A stretch of DNA of 56,952 nucleotides from an uncultured Bacteroidales bacterium (GTDB lineage Bacteria; Bacteroidota; Bacteroidia; Bacteroidales; P3). The notes under the pieces were generated by a model. The model had not been told where the DNA came from and made no database searches. It was given only the letters and a program-made list of their open reading frames with translations. Where the stretch lies: the NCBI GenBank assembly GCA_900318175.1, contig ONJQ01000030.1:1-56952 (forward strand). Direction: 5' to 3'. Positions 17,353 to 26,024 of the stretch are shown one piece after another (position 1 is the stretch's first letter; each line of letters starts with the position of its first letter). The translations under genes were made by a program, and so were the position numbers.

Positions 17353-18189
17353 ATGCGTAATATGAAGAAATACATCGTTTTATCGTTGGTTCTGCTGGTT
17401 GCGGGCACCGCCTTTGCCGGCAATAAACCCCGCAAATCGTCCCGTCAGGAAATGGGCATCAACGGCAATGCCATATACGTGATTGAATACACCTACGACC
17501 TCCACGGTGGCCGTAACGGTGGCCGTCAGCTCATCTGCATCGACTCCATCACCTTCGACAAGCGCGGCAATTTCCAGGACAAATACCGCACCAAGGATGG
17601 GGAGTACACTTGGTATTCCTACTACTTCGATGTCCACGGCTATGCTCTGGGTTGGAACGAGTACAACCGCGCCCGCCAGCTCACTGGCCGCACCGCCTAT
17701 CGCAACGACGAGAACGGCAACCGCATCGAGCGTACCGTCTTCATGGGCGACCACATGACCAAGAAGGAATCCTCCCGTTATGAGAACAACCGCCTTGTAG
17801 AGGAGCAGAGCTTTGCCCCCGACGGCACCCTCACCGAGAAGCGCGTTTACAAGTACGACGCTGCCGGCAACAACTCCGAGATGGAGTTCTACGACCGCGA
17901 CGGCGAGCTCACTCAGCGTTACCTCTACAAGTACGACAGCCATGGCAACCGTATCGAGTGGCGTTTCTATGATGCTGACGACTTCCTCGTTGCCCTCACC
18001 ACCTACTACTATGACGACCACGACAACCTCATCGAGCTCTCCTCGTTCAACTACGATGAGCACCTCAACTGGAAACACAGCTATGTCTTCGAATACGACG
18101 AGGACGACAACTGGGTGCGCCAGACCATCTATCGCAACAACGTGGCCTATCAGGTCATCGAGCGCGAAATCGCCTTCCCCGTCTATTGA
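17353..18189 (+). CDS. Secreted protein with YD/RHS-like repeats
   Basis: The protein is 278 residues with a signal peptide ending at FAG (MKKYIVLSLVLLVAGTAFAG). The body holds repeating units of the type Y.YD..GN..E: VYKYDAAGNNSEMEFYDRDG, YLYKYDSHGNRIEWRFYDAD and YYYDDHDNLIEL, each about 20 residues, forming a small beta-repeat array. It has no RHS core or toxin domain. It is probably periplasmic or surface-exposed with unknown role. ATG at 17353 or 17362 could start it. The gene is bracketed by a TATCTTTG promoter and a terminator hairpin, so it is a single-gene unit. Confidence 0.7.
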   Translation: MRNMKKYIVLSLVLLVAGTAFAGNKPRKSSRQEMGINGNAIYVIEYTYDLHGGRNGGRQLICIDSITFDKRGNFQDKYRTKDGEYTWYSYYFDVHGYALGWNEYNRARQLTGRTAYRNDENGNRIERTVFMGDHMTKKESSRYENNRLVEEQSFAPDGTLTEKRVYKYDAAGNNSEMEFYDRDGELTQRYLYKYDSHGNRIEWRFYDADDFLVALTTYYYDDHDNLIELSSFNYDEHLNWKHSYVFEYDEDDNWVRQTIYRNNVAYQVIEREIAFPVY

Positions 18190-18243
18190 TACCTCTGTTG
18201 CGGCCCCGTTTGTGGGCAGCAGACGGATGATAACGAACCCTTT

Positions 18244-18287
18244 AAAGTGCCTTGCAGTCGCTACGCCCTGCAAGGCACTTTTTTTGT
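18244..18287 (+). terminator. Rho-independent terminator after 17.4 kb gene
   Basis: AAAGTGCCTTGCAG pairs perfectly with CTGCAAGGCACTTT across a 10-base loop, followed by a T run. Confidence 0.85.
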
Positions 18288-18324
18288 CATTATCCCTCGC
18301 TTTGCCCTTTCGTCGCTCCTTGTA

Positions 18325-18440
18325 CCTCAGTTCTCCGTCATTTGTTCCTCATTTGTTCCTTTTTCATTGGACAACTGAACTACGGAGTGACCTACTTGTG
18401 GCCTACAAAGAGTGGACCTGCTGTGGGGTTGCTGTGTGGT
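18325..18440 (+). repeat. Dispersed intergenic repeat, copy 1
   Basis: The core, CCTCAGTTCTC followed by CATTTGTTCCTCATTTGTTC and CTTTTTCATTGGA, is almost identical to 39020-39066. A weaker similarity continues about 70 bases, with 'TGRCCTRCAARGAG' and 'CTGCT' shared by both copies. Both copies lie downstream of a terminator. The boundaries are approximate. Confidence 0.7.
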
Positions 18441-18533
18441 GGCGGTGGGTGGGTGGCAACCATGCGCTTTTGCAGGAGAAATATAAAAATGGTTAAAACC
18501 CCTTTGCTGGCCTGTTGAGCCTTTATTTTTTCG

Positions 18534-18541
18534 TATCTTTG
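18534..18541 (+). promoter_or_regulatory. Promoter -7 box of TonB-dependent receptor gene
   Basis: TATCTTTG 74 bases upstream of the ATG at 18616. Confidence 0.6.
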
Positions 18542-18615
18542 TACTTCGTTTTGAGAGGTTGGTGCGTGTGTATATTATTGAATAATAAAAATTTAAATAC
18601 ATATTTCGAGAATCG

Positions 18616-21600
18616 ATGGATATGATTGGAAAAACGTTTGTGCGCTTGCTGGCCCTATGCTTGGGTCTCGGCTTTTCGATGACGGTCATGGCTCAGAGCA
18701 CCACCTCGACCATTGAGGGGCGTGTGGCTGATGGCAACGGACCTTTGGCCGATGCCATGGTCACCGCAGTCTATACCCCTTCGGGGCTCTCCTACCATGC
18801 TATTACCAATCGCGAAGGCAGTTACCGCATCAACGCTGTGGCCGCGGGCGGCCCTTACACCGTCAAGGTTGAGCTGTTGGGTTATAAATCGGCCTCTGTG
18901 CAGAATGTGACGGCACCCTTGGGCGACCGCGTGGTGCTTGATTTTGTGCTCAAAATGGCCAGCACAGTGCTGGATGAGGTGGTGGTGACCGACGGCATGA
19001 CCCGTTCGGGGATGAACATTCAGAACTCAGGTGCATCGACCATTGTGTCCAGTCGTGCCATGGGCGAGATGCCTACCGTCAGCCGCAACCTCTACGACGT
19101 TCTGCGCCTCACGCCGCAGGGGGTCAGCACGGCCAATGGCTTCATGGTGGGCGGCGGCAATTTCCGCAGTTCGGTGGTGACGGTGGATGGCGCTTCGTTC
19201 AACAATGCTTTTGGCATAGGGTCGAGCCTTCCGGCTGGGGGCAGCCCCCTGTCGTTGGATGCCATCGACCAGTTGTCGGTCAGCATCACTCCCTTCGATG
19301 TGAGGCACAGCGGCTTTCAGGGCGGTGCCATCAATATGGTGACCAAGCAGGGCGGCAACGACTGGCACGCCTCCCTTTACGACTATTACACCAGCGGCTT
19401 GCTGAGCGGCAAGCATCTGGGCAGTGTGGAGCTGCCTAAGAGCAATACGCTGAACAATGTGACGGGGCTGACGCTGAGCGGACCCATCGTCAAGGACAAG
19501 CTGTTTTTCTTCCTCAATGCCGAATATGTGCCGGAGTATGTGCCGGGGGCTTCGGCCCAGGCACGTGCCAACGAGGGTGCCGCCTGGGGGGGCAACGGAT
19601 ACAACCGTCCCACGGTGGGCCGCATGGACAGCATACGCCGGTACCTGATGGATGAATATGGCTATGACCCCGGTCAGTATCAGAACTACTCCGTCAATGC
19701 GTCGGATTATAAGCTGCTGGCCCGTCTTGACTGGATTGTGGACAGCAACAACCATTTCAATATCCGTTTCAGCCACACGCACACTACCACCTCCGAAGCC
19801 TCCAACTCCATGAGCGGCCTCGGCGGCTCGTACACGACGTTTATGCTCGACGGAGAGAGCTATACCTTCAACCGCTATTCCGAGGGCCGTTTGTCGGACT
19901 ATGCGCTGATGTTCCAGTCGGCACGATTTACAAAGAATCAGGACTTCTCGTCGGTGGCTGCTGAGTTGGACAGCCGTCTGTGGGGTGGGCGCGGGAGCAA
20001 TGTGCTGCGTGCCACGTGGTCCTATCAGAACGAGCCGCGCGGCCACTATGGCGACTATTTCCCCACGGTGGACATCCTGGAGCCCTACACCGCCAAGGAC
20101 GGCAGCCGGGGTTACGCCCTCTACACCACCTTCGGACTCGACCCCTCAACCTATATGACGGCCAACAAGGTCGGCACCTTCAACGTCACCGACGAGTTGA
20201 CCTACACCGCCGGCCTCCATACACTGCTGGCGGGAGTGCAGTTTGAGCACAGCAACATACGCAATGTGTTTATGCCCGGCGGTGCCGGCTGGTTTGTGTT
20301 CGACTCGTGGAGCAGTTTTGTCAACCACCGCGCCCCGGTGCTCTCCATGGTGGCCTACGCCAACCAAGAGGACCGTCTCTCCTTGCCGGAGTATGTGTTC
20401 AACTTTCTTCAGCCCTCGGTCTATGTGCAGGACGAGATGGAGTTCAGCCGTTTCTTCAAGTTGACGGCGGGACTGCGGTTGGAGGCTCCCATTATCCGTT
20501 TTGCCAACGACAACCACAATGCGGCGTTCACGCAGTTTGTGGCCGAGCGTCCCGAAAGCACCTTTGCAGGGCTGGACCCCGGCGACATGCCGCGGGTGCG
20601 GGTGAACGTGTCGCCCCGAGTGGGGTTCAACTGGGACGTGACCCGCGACCGCAAGGTTGTGGTGCGCGGCGGGACAGGCCTCTTCACAGGCCGCATACCC
20701 AATGTGTGGTTGGTGAATGCCCTGTCCAGCTCGAACGTGATGTTGAACCAATATGTGGCAAACCCTCAGACGCAGAACCCCGTTTTGCCGTTCAGCCCCA
20801 CTCGCGAAGAGATTATCAACAGTGTGCCGCAGGGTGAGAGGGCAGGGCTTCCCTCGTCGCCTGTGATATTGGACAAGAACTTGCGGATGCCCACCAGCTG
20901 GAAGAGCTCGCTGGCAGTGGATGCCCAGCTGCCGTGGGGCGTGCAAGGCAGCGTGGAGGGAATCCTCTCCTACAACTACCAAGAGGTGATGGCCACGATG
21001 CTGGGCTATGTGCCGACCGATTCGCTGCGGCTGCCCGGCGAGGAGCATGGGCGTGTGGCCTATAAGGCTGAGGACTGCGCCAATGGTATCTATGGCTACC
21101 ACCTGCACAATGCCGAAGGGCTGCACGGGCGTTATCTTTCGGTGGTGGCACAGTTGCAGAAGCATTTCGGCTTCGGGTTGGATGTGATGGCGGCCTACAC
21201 CTACAGCTCGTCGCTGTCGGTGTTGGAGAATGGCGGCGACGCCGTCTATACGCTCACGCAGACCAGCACCGTACACGGCGACAACAGGCCGGAGTTGGGC
21301 TATACCGCTTTTGTGGCACCACACAGGCTCATAGCCTCCGCCAATTACACCATCTATGAGGGACGCCGCACCGCCACGCACGTGGGTCTCTTCTATGAGG
21401 GCTACCATGTGGGGATGGTGAATGATATGGCCATGTCGGGAATGTCGTACTTGATGAACAATGTGGGTGGCATCAATGCCTCGCGGCTGGTGTATGTGCC
21501 TACCGAGGAGGAACTGGCCGGAATGCCTTTTGTGACGGACGAGAACCGCGAGGAATACCGCCAATTTATAGCCAACGACCGTTACCTGAGCCGCCACCGC

Positions 21601-21900
21601 GGCGAGTACACCATGCGGGGAGCCATGCGTGCCCCTTGGCACAACAGGTTGGACCTGAAAGTGTGCCAGCAGTTCTATTTTGACATCCACGGCCAGCGCA
21701 CCACGCTGGAGGTGGGCGCCGACATCAACAACGTGGCCAACATGCTCAACAGCGAGTGGGGCACCTACAAGCAGATCACCAGTCAGACCATCCTGCAGTT
21801 CAAGGAGGGGAAGTACACCTTCACAGCCCCGAAATGGAATGTATACAGCAATCTGCTCTCGGCCTGGCAGGTGCTGCTGCATGTGCGCTATTCGTTCTGA
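18616..21900 (+). CDS. TonB-dependent receptor with carboxypeptidase-like regulatory domain
   Basis: The protein is 1094 residues. A signal peptide ends at VMAQ, followed by a CarboxypepD_reg-like domain at about 30-115 (STIEGRVADGNGPLADAMVTAVYTPSG, then GYKSASV). A plug domain begins around VLDEVVVTDGM. A long barrel follows and ends in aromatic SF (VLLHVRYSF). The architecture matches Oar-like receptors rather than a SusC/SusD pair, because no SusD follows. It imports an unknown substrate across the outer membrane with TonB energy. The dus gene starts 1 base after the stop, so the two may be co-transcribed. Confidence 0.88.
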   Translation: MDMIGKTFVRLLALCLGLGFSMTVMAQSTTSTIEGRVADGNGPLADAMVTAVYTPSGLSYHAITNREGSYRINAVAAGGPYTVKVELLGYKSASVQNVTAPLGDRVVLDFVLKMASTVLDEVVVTDGMTRSGMNIQNSGASTIVSSRAMGEMPTVSRNLYDVLRLTPQGVSTANGFMVGGGNFRSSVVTVDGASFNNAFGIGSSLPAGGSPLSLDAIDQLSVSITPFDVRHSGFQGGAINMVTKQGGNDWHASLYDYYTSGLLSGKHLGSVELPKSNTLNNVTGLTLSGPIVKDKLFFFLNAEYVPEYVPGASAQARANEGAAWGGNGYNRPTVGRMDSIRRYLMDEYGYDPGQYQNYSVNASDYKLLARLDWIVDSNNHFNIRFSHTHTTTSEASNSMSGLGGSYTTFMLDGESYTFNRYSEGRLSDYALMFQSARFTKNQDFSSVAAELDSRLWGGRGSNVLRATWSYQNEPRGHYGDYFPTVDILEPYTAKDGSRGYALYTTFGLDPSTYMTANKVGTFNVTDELTYTAGLHTLLAGVQFEHSNIRNVFMPGGAGWFVFDSWSSFVNHRAPVLSMVAYANQEDRLSLPEYVFNFLQPSVYVQDEMEFSRFFKLTAGLRLEAPIIRFANDNHNAAFTQFVAERPESTFAGLDPGDMPRVRVNVSPRVGFNWDVTRDRKVVVRGGTGLFTGRIPNVWLVNALSSSNVMLNQYVANPQTQNPVLPFSPTREEIINSVPQGERAGLPSSPVILDKNLRMPTSWKSSLAVDAQLPWGVQGSVEGILSYNYQEVMATMLGYVPTDSLRLPGEEHGRVAYKAEDCANGIYGYHLHNAEGLHGRYLSVVAQLQKHFGFGLDVMAAYTYSSSLSVLENGGDAVYTLTQTSTVHGDNRPELGYTAFVAPHRLIASANYTIYEGRRTATHVGLFYEGYHVGMVNDMAMSGMSYLMNNVGGINASRLVYVPTEEELAGMPFVTDENREEYRQFIANDRYLSRHRGEYTMRGAMRAPWHNRLDLKVCQQFYFDIHGQRTTLEVGADINNVANMLNSEWGTYKQITSQTILQFKEGKYTFTAPKWNVYSNLLSAWQVLLHVRYSF

Positions 21901-21901
21901 C

Positions 21902-22831
21902 ATGGGGGATAAGGAGAAGCCATTTGTTGCCTTTGCGCCGTTGCAGGGCTATACAGACTGCGTCTACCGCCGCGCCCACAGCGAGGTGGCAGGAGGGGTG
22001 GACGAGTACTACACTCCCTTTGTACGATTGGAGGGCGGCGAGCCCCGCCGCAAGGATCTGCGTGATATCGATTCAGGGCGGAACGACGGTGTGCCTACTG
22101 TGCCGCAGGTGATAGCCCGCGACCATGAAGAGTTTGCGCGGCTGTGCGATGCCGTGCAGTCGGCAGGGTGGCGACGGGTGGACCTGAACATGGGATGCCC
22201 GTTCCCCATGCAGGTGAAGGCCGGTAGGGGCAGCGGATTGCTGGCCGATGAGGAGCGTGTGGCGGCTATTGGTGAGGAGATGAGACAGCGGAGAGACGTG
22301 CGCTTCTCGGTCAAGATGCGGTTAGGGCAGGAGGATGCAGAAGAGTGCATGCGGCTGGTGCCTATACTGAATGAGATGCCGTTGGAGCATGTGACTATGC
22401 ACCCCCGCTTGGGCAAACAGCAGTACAAGGGCGTGCCGGATTGTGAGGCCTTCGGACGGTTTGTGGAGGCTTGCGGGCAGCGCGTGGTGTACAATGGCGA
22501 CCTGCTTTCGGAGGAGGATGTGGCGGGAGTGATGCAGCGGTGGCCTATGCTGAAAGGGGTGATGATAGGGCGCGGGCTGTTGGCACGGCCATGGATGCTG
22601 TGCGGTAAGGAGCCGCAGGAGGTGGTGCGCGAGATGCACACGAGGGTGTATGAACATGCCTGCACGGTGTTGCAGGGCGACAGCCAGATTCTGGCACGGC
22701 TGCATGCCTTTTGGGAGTATCAAACCGTGTTGTTGGACCGAAAGCAATACAAGGCCATCATGAAAAGCGGCAGCCTAAGAAAATATAAGGAAGCAGTGGC
22801 TGGATGGTTGGGTCGAGGAGGCTTGGGCTAA
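21902..22831 (+). CDS. tRNA-dihydrouridine synthase family protein
   Basis: The product is a 309-residue FMN-dependent TIM barrel that reduces uridines in tRNA. Family motifs are FAPLQGYTDCVYRRAH at the N-terminus, DLNMGCPFPMQVKAGRGSGL with the catalytic Cys near residue 98, FSVKMRLG, HVTMHPRLGKQQYKG, VVYNGDL and GVMIGRGLLARPWM. I chose the ATG at 21902, one base after the TonB receptor stop; the longer upstream frame overlaps that gene and has no family similarity. Its 3' end overlaps the convergent Cas4-like gene by 4 bases. Which tRNA position it modifies cannot be read here. Confidence 0.88.
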   Translation: MGDKEKPFVAFAPLQGYTDCVYRRAHSEVAGGVDEYYTPFVRLEGGEPRRKDLRDIDSGRNDGVPTVPQVIARDHEEFARLCDAVQSAGWRRVDLNMGCPFPMQVKAGRGSGLLADEERVAAIGEEMRQRRDVRFSVKMRLGQEDAEECMRLVPILNEMPLEHVTMHPRLGKQQYKGVPDCEAFGRFVEACGQRVVYNGDLLSEEDVAGVMQRWPMLKGVMIGRGLLARPWMLCGKEPQEVVREMHTRVYEHACTVLQGDSQILARLHAFWEYQTVLLDRKQYKAIMKSGSLRKYKEAVAGWLGRGGLG

Positions 22832-23538
22832 AAAAGGGCCAGTTGGCGGATGCCTTGGGCGCAGTAGTGCTGGTAGGGGCAGGCGTAGGGTTCCAAGCAG
22901 TGCTTGCCTGTTGGGGTGGCGGGTTCACCGTGGCGGAGGATGTCCTTCATGATGGCGATGTTGCGGACTATGGTGTCCGCTTCGGCGGCAAGCTCTTCGG
23001 TAAGGTCTATGATGACAAAGCGGTTGTCAGAATTATCTGAGTAATCTGAATGGTCGGAGTTATCCGATGGGGCATTGGCGTGGACGATGCTGAAGGTGTT
23101 GATTTGTCGGCAGTGGGAGATGACGTAGTGTTGCAGGGCGGCGTCGCGGCGGTAGGTCTCGCTGAGGGTGCTGCCAGACTTCACCTCGTAGATGTCCAGC
23201 GAGCCGTCGGGACGACGATGTACGACATCGGCCAATACCAGAACATCGTCATACTGGAATCCGGCTTCGAAGAGGTCGACGGTACCGTTATTGTCTATAA
23301 GTTGGGCGGTGAGAGCAGGGTAGGCGCTGGTGTTGCGTTTGAGTTGGGCACTGATGTCTATTCCGTCGGGGAAGGTGTCCTTAAAAGCGTATTCGAATTC
23401 GCGTCCATGGTCGAAGCGGCGCATCTGCTCGGCGGTGTAGCGGGCGAGTTTGGGATTGAAGACGTCTAACCACAGCGCGCGGTCGCACTGGAGACCACGG
23501 ATATATTTTGACTTGGTGAGGAGATAGCCTTGAGGCAT
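22828..23538 (-). CDS. Cas4-like/DUF2779-type PD-(D/E)XK nuclease with iron-sulphur Cys
   Basis: The protein is 236 residues. The N-terminus LLTKSKYIRGLQCDRALWL is the start typical of DUF2779/Cas4-like nucleases. The nuclease core is VLADVVHRRPDGSLDIYEVKSG (Asp, then Glu and Lys). C18 plus three C-terminal Cys (KHCLEPYACPYQHYC) can hold a 4Fe-4S cluster. Relatives are often fused to a longer RNase H-like half; this one is a stand-alone nuclease half. Between two strands, an in-frame PSDNSDHSDYSDNSDN insert comes from a TCNGA 9-bp tract at 23027-23067. It is 10 kb from the cas genes, so a CRISPR role is unproven. DNA repair is as likely. Confidence 0.7.
   Translation of the reverse strand: MPQGYLLTKSKYIRGLQCDRALWLDVFNPKLARYTAEQMRRFDHGREFEYAFKDTFPDGIDISAQLKRNTSAYPALTAQLIDNNGTVDLFEAGFQYDDVLVLADVVHRRPDGSLDIYEVKSGSTLSETYRRDAALQHYVISHCRQINTFSIVHANAPSDNSDHSDYSDNSDNRFVIIDLTEELAAEADTIVRNIAIMKDILRHGEPATPTGKHCLEPYACPYQHYCAQGIRQLALF
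23027..23067. repeat. TCNGA 9-bp tract 4 (5 units), intragenic
   Basis: TCAGA, TCTGA, TCTGA, TCGGA and TCCGA begin at 23027, 23036, 23045, 23054 and 23063. They are translated in frame as a Ser-Asp-rich loop of the Cas4-like nuclease. Confidence 0.9.
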
Positions 23539-23550
23539 GGGTGTGGAGGG

Positions 23551-24138
23551 TCAGGCTTTGGAGCGGAGACGGCGTGCGACGGGGCCGTCGGCGGGCAGTG
23601 GTACGAAGGAGGCCAACATCTGGAGGAGCCCTTCGGGCTGGTCGTCGACGATGAGGTAGCGCGCGTTGGAGAGGTTGTAGAGGCCTTCGGATTCCATGCG
23701 GCGGAGCATCTCTATTTGCGGATTGAAGAAGCCTTGGGTGTTGAGCAGCCCCATGGGTTTGCTGCACTGGCCCAGCTGGTTGGCGACGAGAACCTCGAAG
23801 ACCTCGTCGAGGGTCCCGATGCCGCCGGGGAGGGCAATGAAGGCATCGCTGTGGGCGATGAGGTACTCTTTGCGCTCGGCGATGGAGGCGACACGCACCA
23901 GTTCGGAGACGGGCTGTGAGAGGATAATCTCCTCGGAAAAGAAGGAGGGGATGACCCCCACGACGTGGCCGCCGCCAGCGAGGGCGGCACTGCTGACGGT
24001 GCCCATCAGGCCAAGGTTGCTGCCGCCATAGAGGAGGGTGTGGCCAGCGGAGGCAAGGAGGGTGCCCAGCTGGGAGGCGGCTTGAATGAAATGGATGTTG
24101 CTGGGGAGGGTGGCTCCACAGAAGACGGAAATGTTCAT
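23551..24138 (-). CDS. LOG family protein (nucleoside monophosphate phosphoribohydrolase type)
   Basis: A 195-residue Rossmann-fold protein of the TIGR00730/LOG family, whose members cleave cytokinin-type or purine nucleoside 5'-monophosphates. LLYGGSNLGLMG near residue 40 and PGGIGTLDEVFE near residue 104 are the two diagnostic motifs. Length is normal. It lies in a minus-strand run with 12 bases to the Cas4-like gene and 21 to the flavin reductase gene. The substrate in this organism is unknown. Confidence 0.9.
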   Translation of the reverse strand: MNISVFCGATLPSNIHFIQAASQLGTLLASAGHTLLYGGSNLGLMGTVSSAALAGGGHVVGVIPSFFSEEIILSQPVSELVRVASIAERKEYLIAHSDAFIALPGGIGTLDEVFEVLVANQLGQCSKPMGLLNTQGFFNPQIEMLRRMESEGLYNLSNARYLIVDDQPEGLLQMLASFVPLPADGPVARRLRSKA

Positions 24139-24159
24139 TGCATTAGGGTTGGATAGGGG

Positions 24160-24774
24160 TTATCGTTTCCAGGCACCGATGACTTCGCCGATGTAGATGG
24201 CATGGACACCGGCACTGAAGTCGGCGTACCACTTCTTGGGGGTGTCGTTGCGGAAATCGGTCGGGGTCTGGTGCCAGGCGGTCATGGTCTCGCACTCTAT
24301 GACCAAGTCGGCCTCGGTGTAGTAGGGGGTGCCGTGCTCGGTGTAGGCGACGTGGAGGCCGAGGGCGGCAACTTTGTCGCCGTCGCGGCCACTGTGCGAG
24401 CCGAGATACTTGGCTATCTTGGGGTCGGAGAAGTGCATGATGGTGAAACGGGGGTAGCGCTCCATGAACTCATAGGTGTAGCGGGCAGGAGCCACGTAGA
24501 CGGTGACGGCAGGACGGTTGTGGCCGAGGTAGTTGCCAATGGAACCCCAGCCGATGGTCATGGCGTTGTTGACAGTAGTGTCACCACTGCAGAGAATGAG
24601 GTTTTCGGTAAAGAAGGTGAAGCCATTCTCTTCAAATTCCTTTTGCACATTGAAAGCTTTCATCTCGGTTTGTTGGGCAGGCTTGGGGTCCCGCTTTTTG
24701 TCGGGGTTGTCGGGGTTGGGATTGAAACGGCCCAGAAGGGCTGCAGCAAGGAGGGCGAAAAAGGAATGTTTCAT
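24160..24774 (-). CDS. Flavin reductase-like (FMN-binding split barrel) protein
   Basis: The core from about residue 38 (MKAFNVQKEFEENGFTFFTE, then NAMTIGWGSIGNYLGHNRPAVTVYV) is the flavin-reductase/split-barrel type that binds FMN. The first 37 residues are unusual: a hydrophobic MKHSFFALLAAALLG stretch followed by a Pro/Asn/Asp-rich linker (NPNPDNPDKKRD). They may be a signal or membrane anchor, or a non-native extension if translation really starts at the ATG at 24663. Family members reduce flavin or act in the dark on unknown substrates. Confidence 0.72.
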   Translation of the reverse strand: MKHSFFALLAAALLGRFNPNPDNPDKKRDPKPAQQTEMKAFNVQKEFEENGFTFFTENLILCSGDTTVNNAMTIGWGSIGNYLGHNRPAVTVYVAPARYTYEFMERYPRFTIMHFSDPKIAKYLGSHSGRDGDKVAALGLHVAYTEHGTPYYTEADLVIECETMTAWHQTPTDFRNDTPKKWYADFSAGVHAIYIGEVIGAWKR

Positions 24775-24790
24775 AAAGGAAAGAGGATGA

Positions 24791-25120
24791 TTAGTTGTTC
24801 TTCTTGTATTGATTGAAATGCGCCCGGTCTCGTTGGCGGAATTTTATCCAGAGTATTTGGAGGAAGGCGAAGAGGAGCGCCAGCAGGATGTCGGAAAGGA
24901 TATAGGGAAGAATCTCACGGGAGTTAAAGTTGTTGGTGATGAAGATTTCTGTCAGGATAATGAGGAGCGTGCAGAAGGCAAAGAAGAGTAGGTTTTTGAC
25001 AAACAGACTGATGAAATCCTTGCCGGTAATCTTTTTGTCAAGACGAAGGGCAAGGTAGTATTCGGGCATTAGCAATGCAATTATTCTGGTCCAGAATGGG
25101 CGTTTTAAATTGTCTGACAT
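24791..25120 (-). CDS. Small membrane protein, unknown function
   Basis: The protein is 109 residues with two strongly hydrophobic helices (LLFFAFCTLLIILTEIFI and ILLALLFAFLQILWI) and charged ends. I recognise no family. It sits 16 bases upstream of the flavin reductase gene and 100 bases downstream of dgkA on the same strand. The 25121-25220 gap shows nothing specific. Confidence 0.6.
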   Translation of the reverse strand: MSDNLKRPFWTRIIALLMPEYYLALRLDKKITGKDFISLFVKNLLFFAFCTLLIILTEIFITNNFNSREILPYILSDILLALLFAFLQILWIKFRQRDRAHFNQYKKNN

Positions 25121-25220
25121 GTTCTGCTATGATAATAACTTCTTTTACTAACGCGAATTGGGGCCTTTTATTGTGAACAGAAATAATTATTTTACGAAGT
25201 GGCTCGGTTCGTATTTCTGT

Positions 25221-25604
25221 TCAGGATGCAAACAGGTCAATAATCTTGGGGAGGAAGATGATGAGCCCCACAATGGCGGCGGCGATGGCTGTCAGCAACA
25301 CAGCGGCGGCTCCCAGGTCTTTGATGTCCCGCTTGCGGTCGTCGCGTTCGGCTTTGACGAAGTCGGCGGTGCGCTCAAGGGATGAATTGACAGCCTCGGC
25401 GGAGAGAACCATACCGATGACAATGGTGACGGCTATCCATTCATAGGCCGAGATGCGGAAGAGGAATCCCGCAATGATAACGCAGACGGCTGCAAAGGCG
25501 TGAATCCAGGCGTTGTGCTCTTCGCGAAACAGCACGCGCAGTCCGGCAAAAGCGTAGCCGAAGCTCTTGATTCTTTTCTTGATGGAGAACTTTTCGTTTT
25601 GCAT
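25221..25604 (-). CDS. dgkA: Diacylglycerol kinase family protein
   Basis: A 127-residue integral membrane kinase with three membrane helices. The signature EAVNSSLERTADFVKAERDDRKRDIKDLGAAAVLL contains the conserved Glu, Asn and Asp residues of the DgkA/undecaprenol-kinase family. In Bacteroidetes and Gram-positives this small type often phosphorylates undecaprenol as well as diacylglycerol, so the lipid substrate is open. The gene stands 44 bases downstream of the tRNA-binding protein gene. Confidence 0.9.
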   Translation of the reverse strand: MQNEKFSIKKRIKSFGYAFAGLRVLFREEHNAWIHAFAAVCVIIAGFLFRISAYEWIAVTIVIGMVLSAEAVNSSLERTADFVKAERDDRKRDIKDLGAAAVLLTAIAAAIVGLIIFLPKIIDLFAS

Positions 25605-25648
25605 GAGAGTGTGTTTTGTGTTGTAATGGCTGTAGACTGTGTGGTGTG

Positions 25649-25978
25649 CTAAAAAACGCGGTCGCCGTTCTTCACGGGGTGGGTGGGGCGCAGGAGGACG
25701 ACACCCTGGGCGGAGTCGGTGCCGAGGATGCGCACCTCACTCTTGACGGAGCCGATGTGCATTGGCAGCAGGTTGACGCAGCAGACCACCTGCGTGCCTA
25801 CGAGGTCGTCGGGAGTGTAGAGGGCGGTGATTTGCGCCGACGATTTCTTCAGCCCGATTTCGGGGCCGAAGTCGATGGTGACCGCGTAGGCGGGGTGGCG
25901 GGCCTTCTTGTTTTCGACGACGGACACCACGGTGCCCACTCGCACTTCCACTTTGTCAAATTCTGTTACATCTATCAT
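25649..25978 (-). CDS. CsaA-like tRNA-binding domain protein
   Basis: The protein is 109 residues and entirely one tRNA-binding OB-fold: FDKVEVRVGTVVSV, KARHPAYAVTIDFG, KKSSAQITALYTPDDLVGTQVVCCVNL, then a GVVLL segment. It matches CsaA, a dimeric tRNA-binding protein with chaperone-like activity. The start is the ATG at 25978; a TTG-initiated extension of five codons is possible but unlikely. The upstream region carries a repeated leader-like element also found before the gene at 26957-27550. Confidence 0.85.
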   Translation of the reverse strand: MIDVTEFDKVEVRVGTVVSVVENKKARHPAYAVTIDFGPEIGLKKSSAQITALYTPDDLVGTQVVCCVNLLPMHIGSVKSEVRILGTDSAQGVVLLRPTHPVKNGDRVF

Positions 25979-26024
25979 ATTTTTTCCGTTCAATCTGTTG
26001 TTTCATTTCTGCATTTTCACCGCG

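Noticed and set aside
18616-21900. SusC-type nutrient receptor of a polysaccharide utilisation locus
   Set aside because: No SusD-like gene, glycoside hydrolase or sensor follows. The domain order is Oar-like.
21680-22831. Longer Dus frame beginning inside the TonB receptor gene
   Set aside because: The extra 74 codons overlap the receptor in another frame and lack Dus similarity. The ATG at 21902 gives the family-like start.
24689-24720. A ninth TCNGA-like tract in the flavin reductase gene (two TCGGG units)
   Set aside because: There are only two units and their core is TCGGG; neighbouring units do not keep the 9-bp phase. It is not counted.
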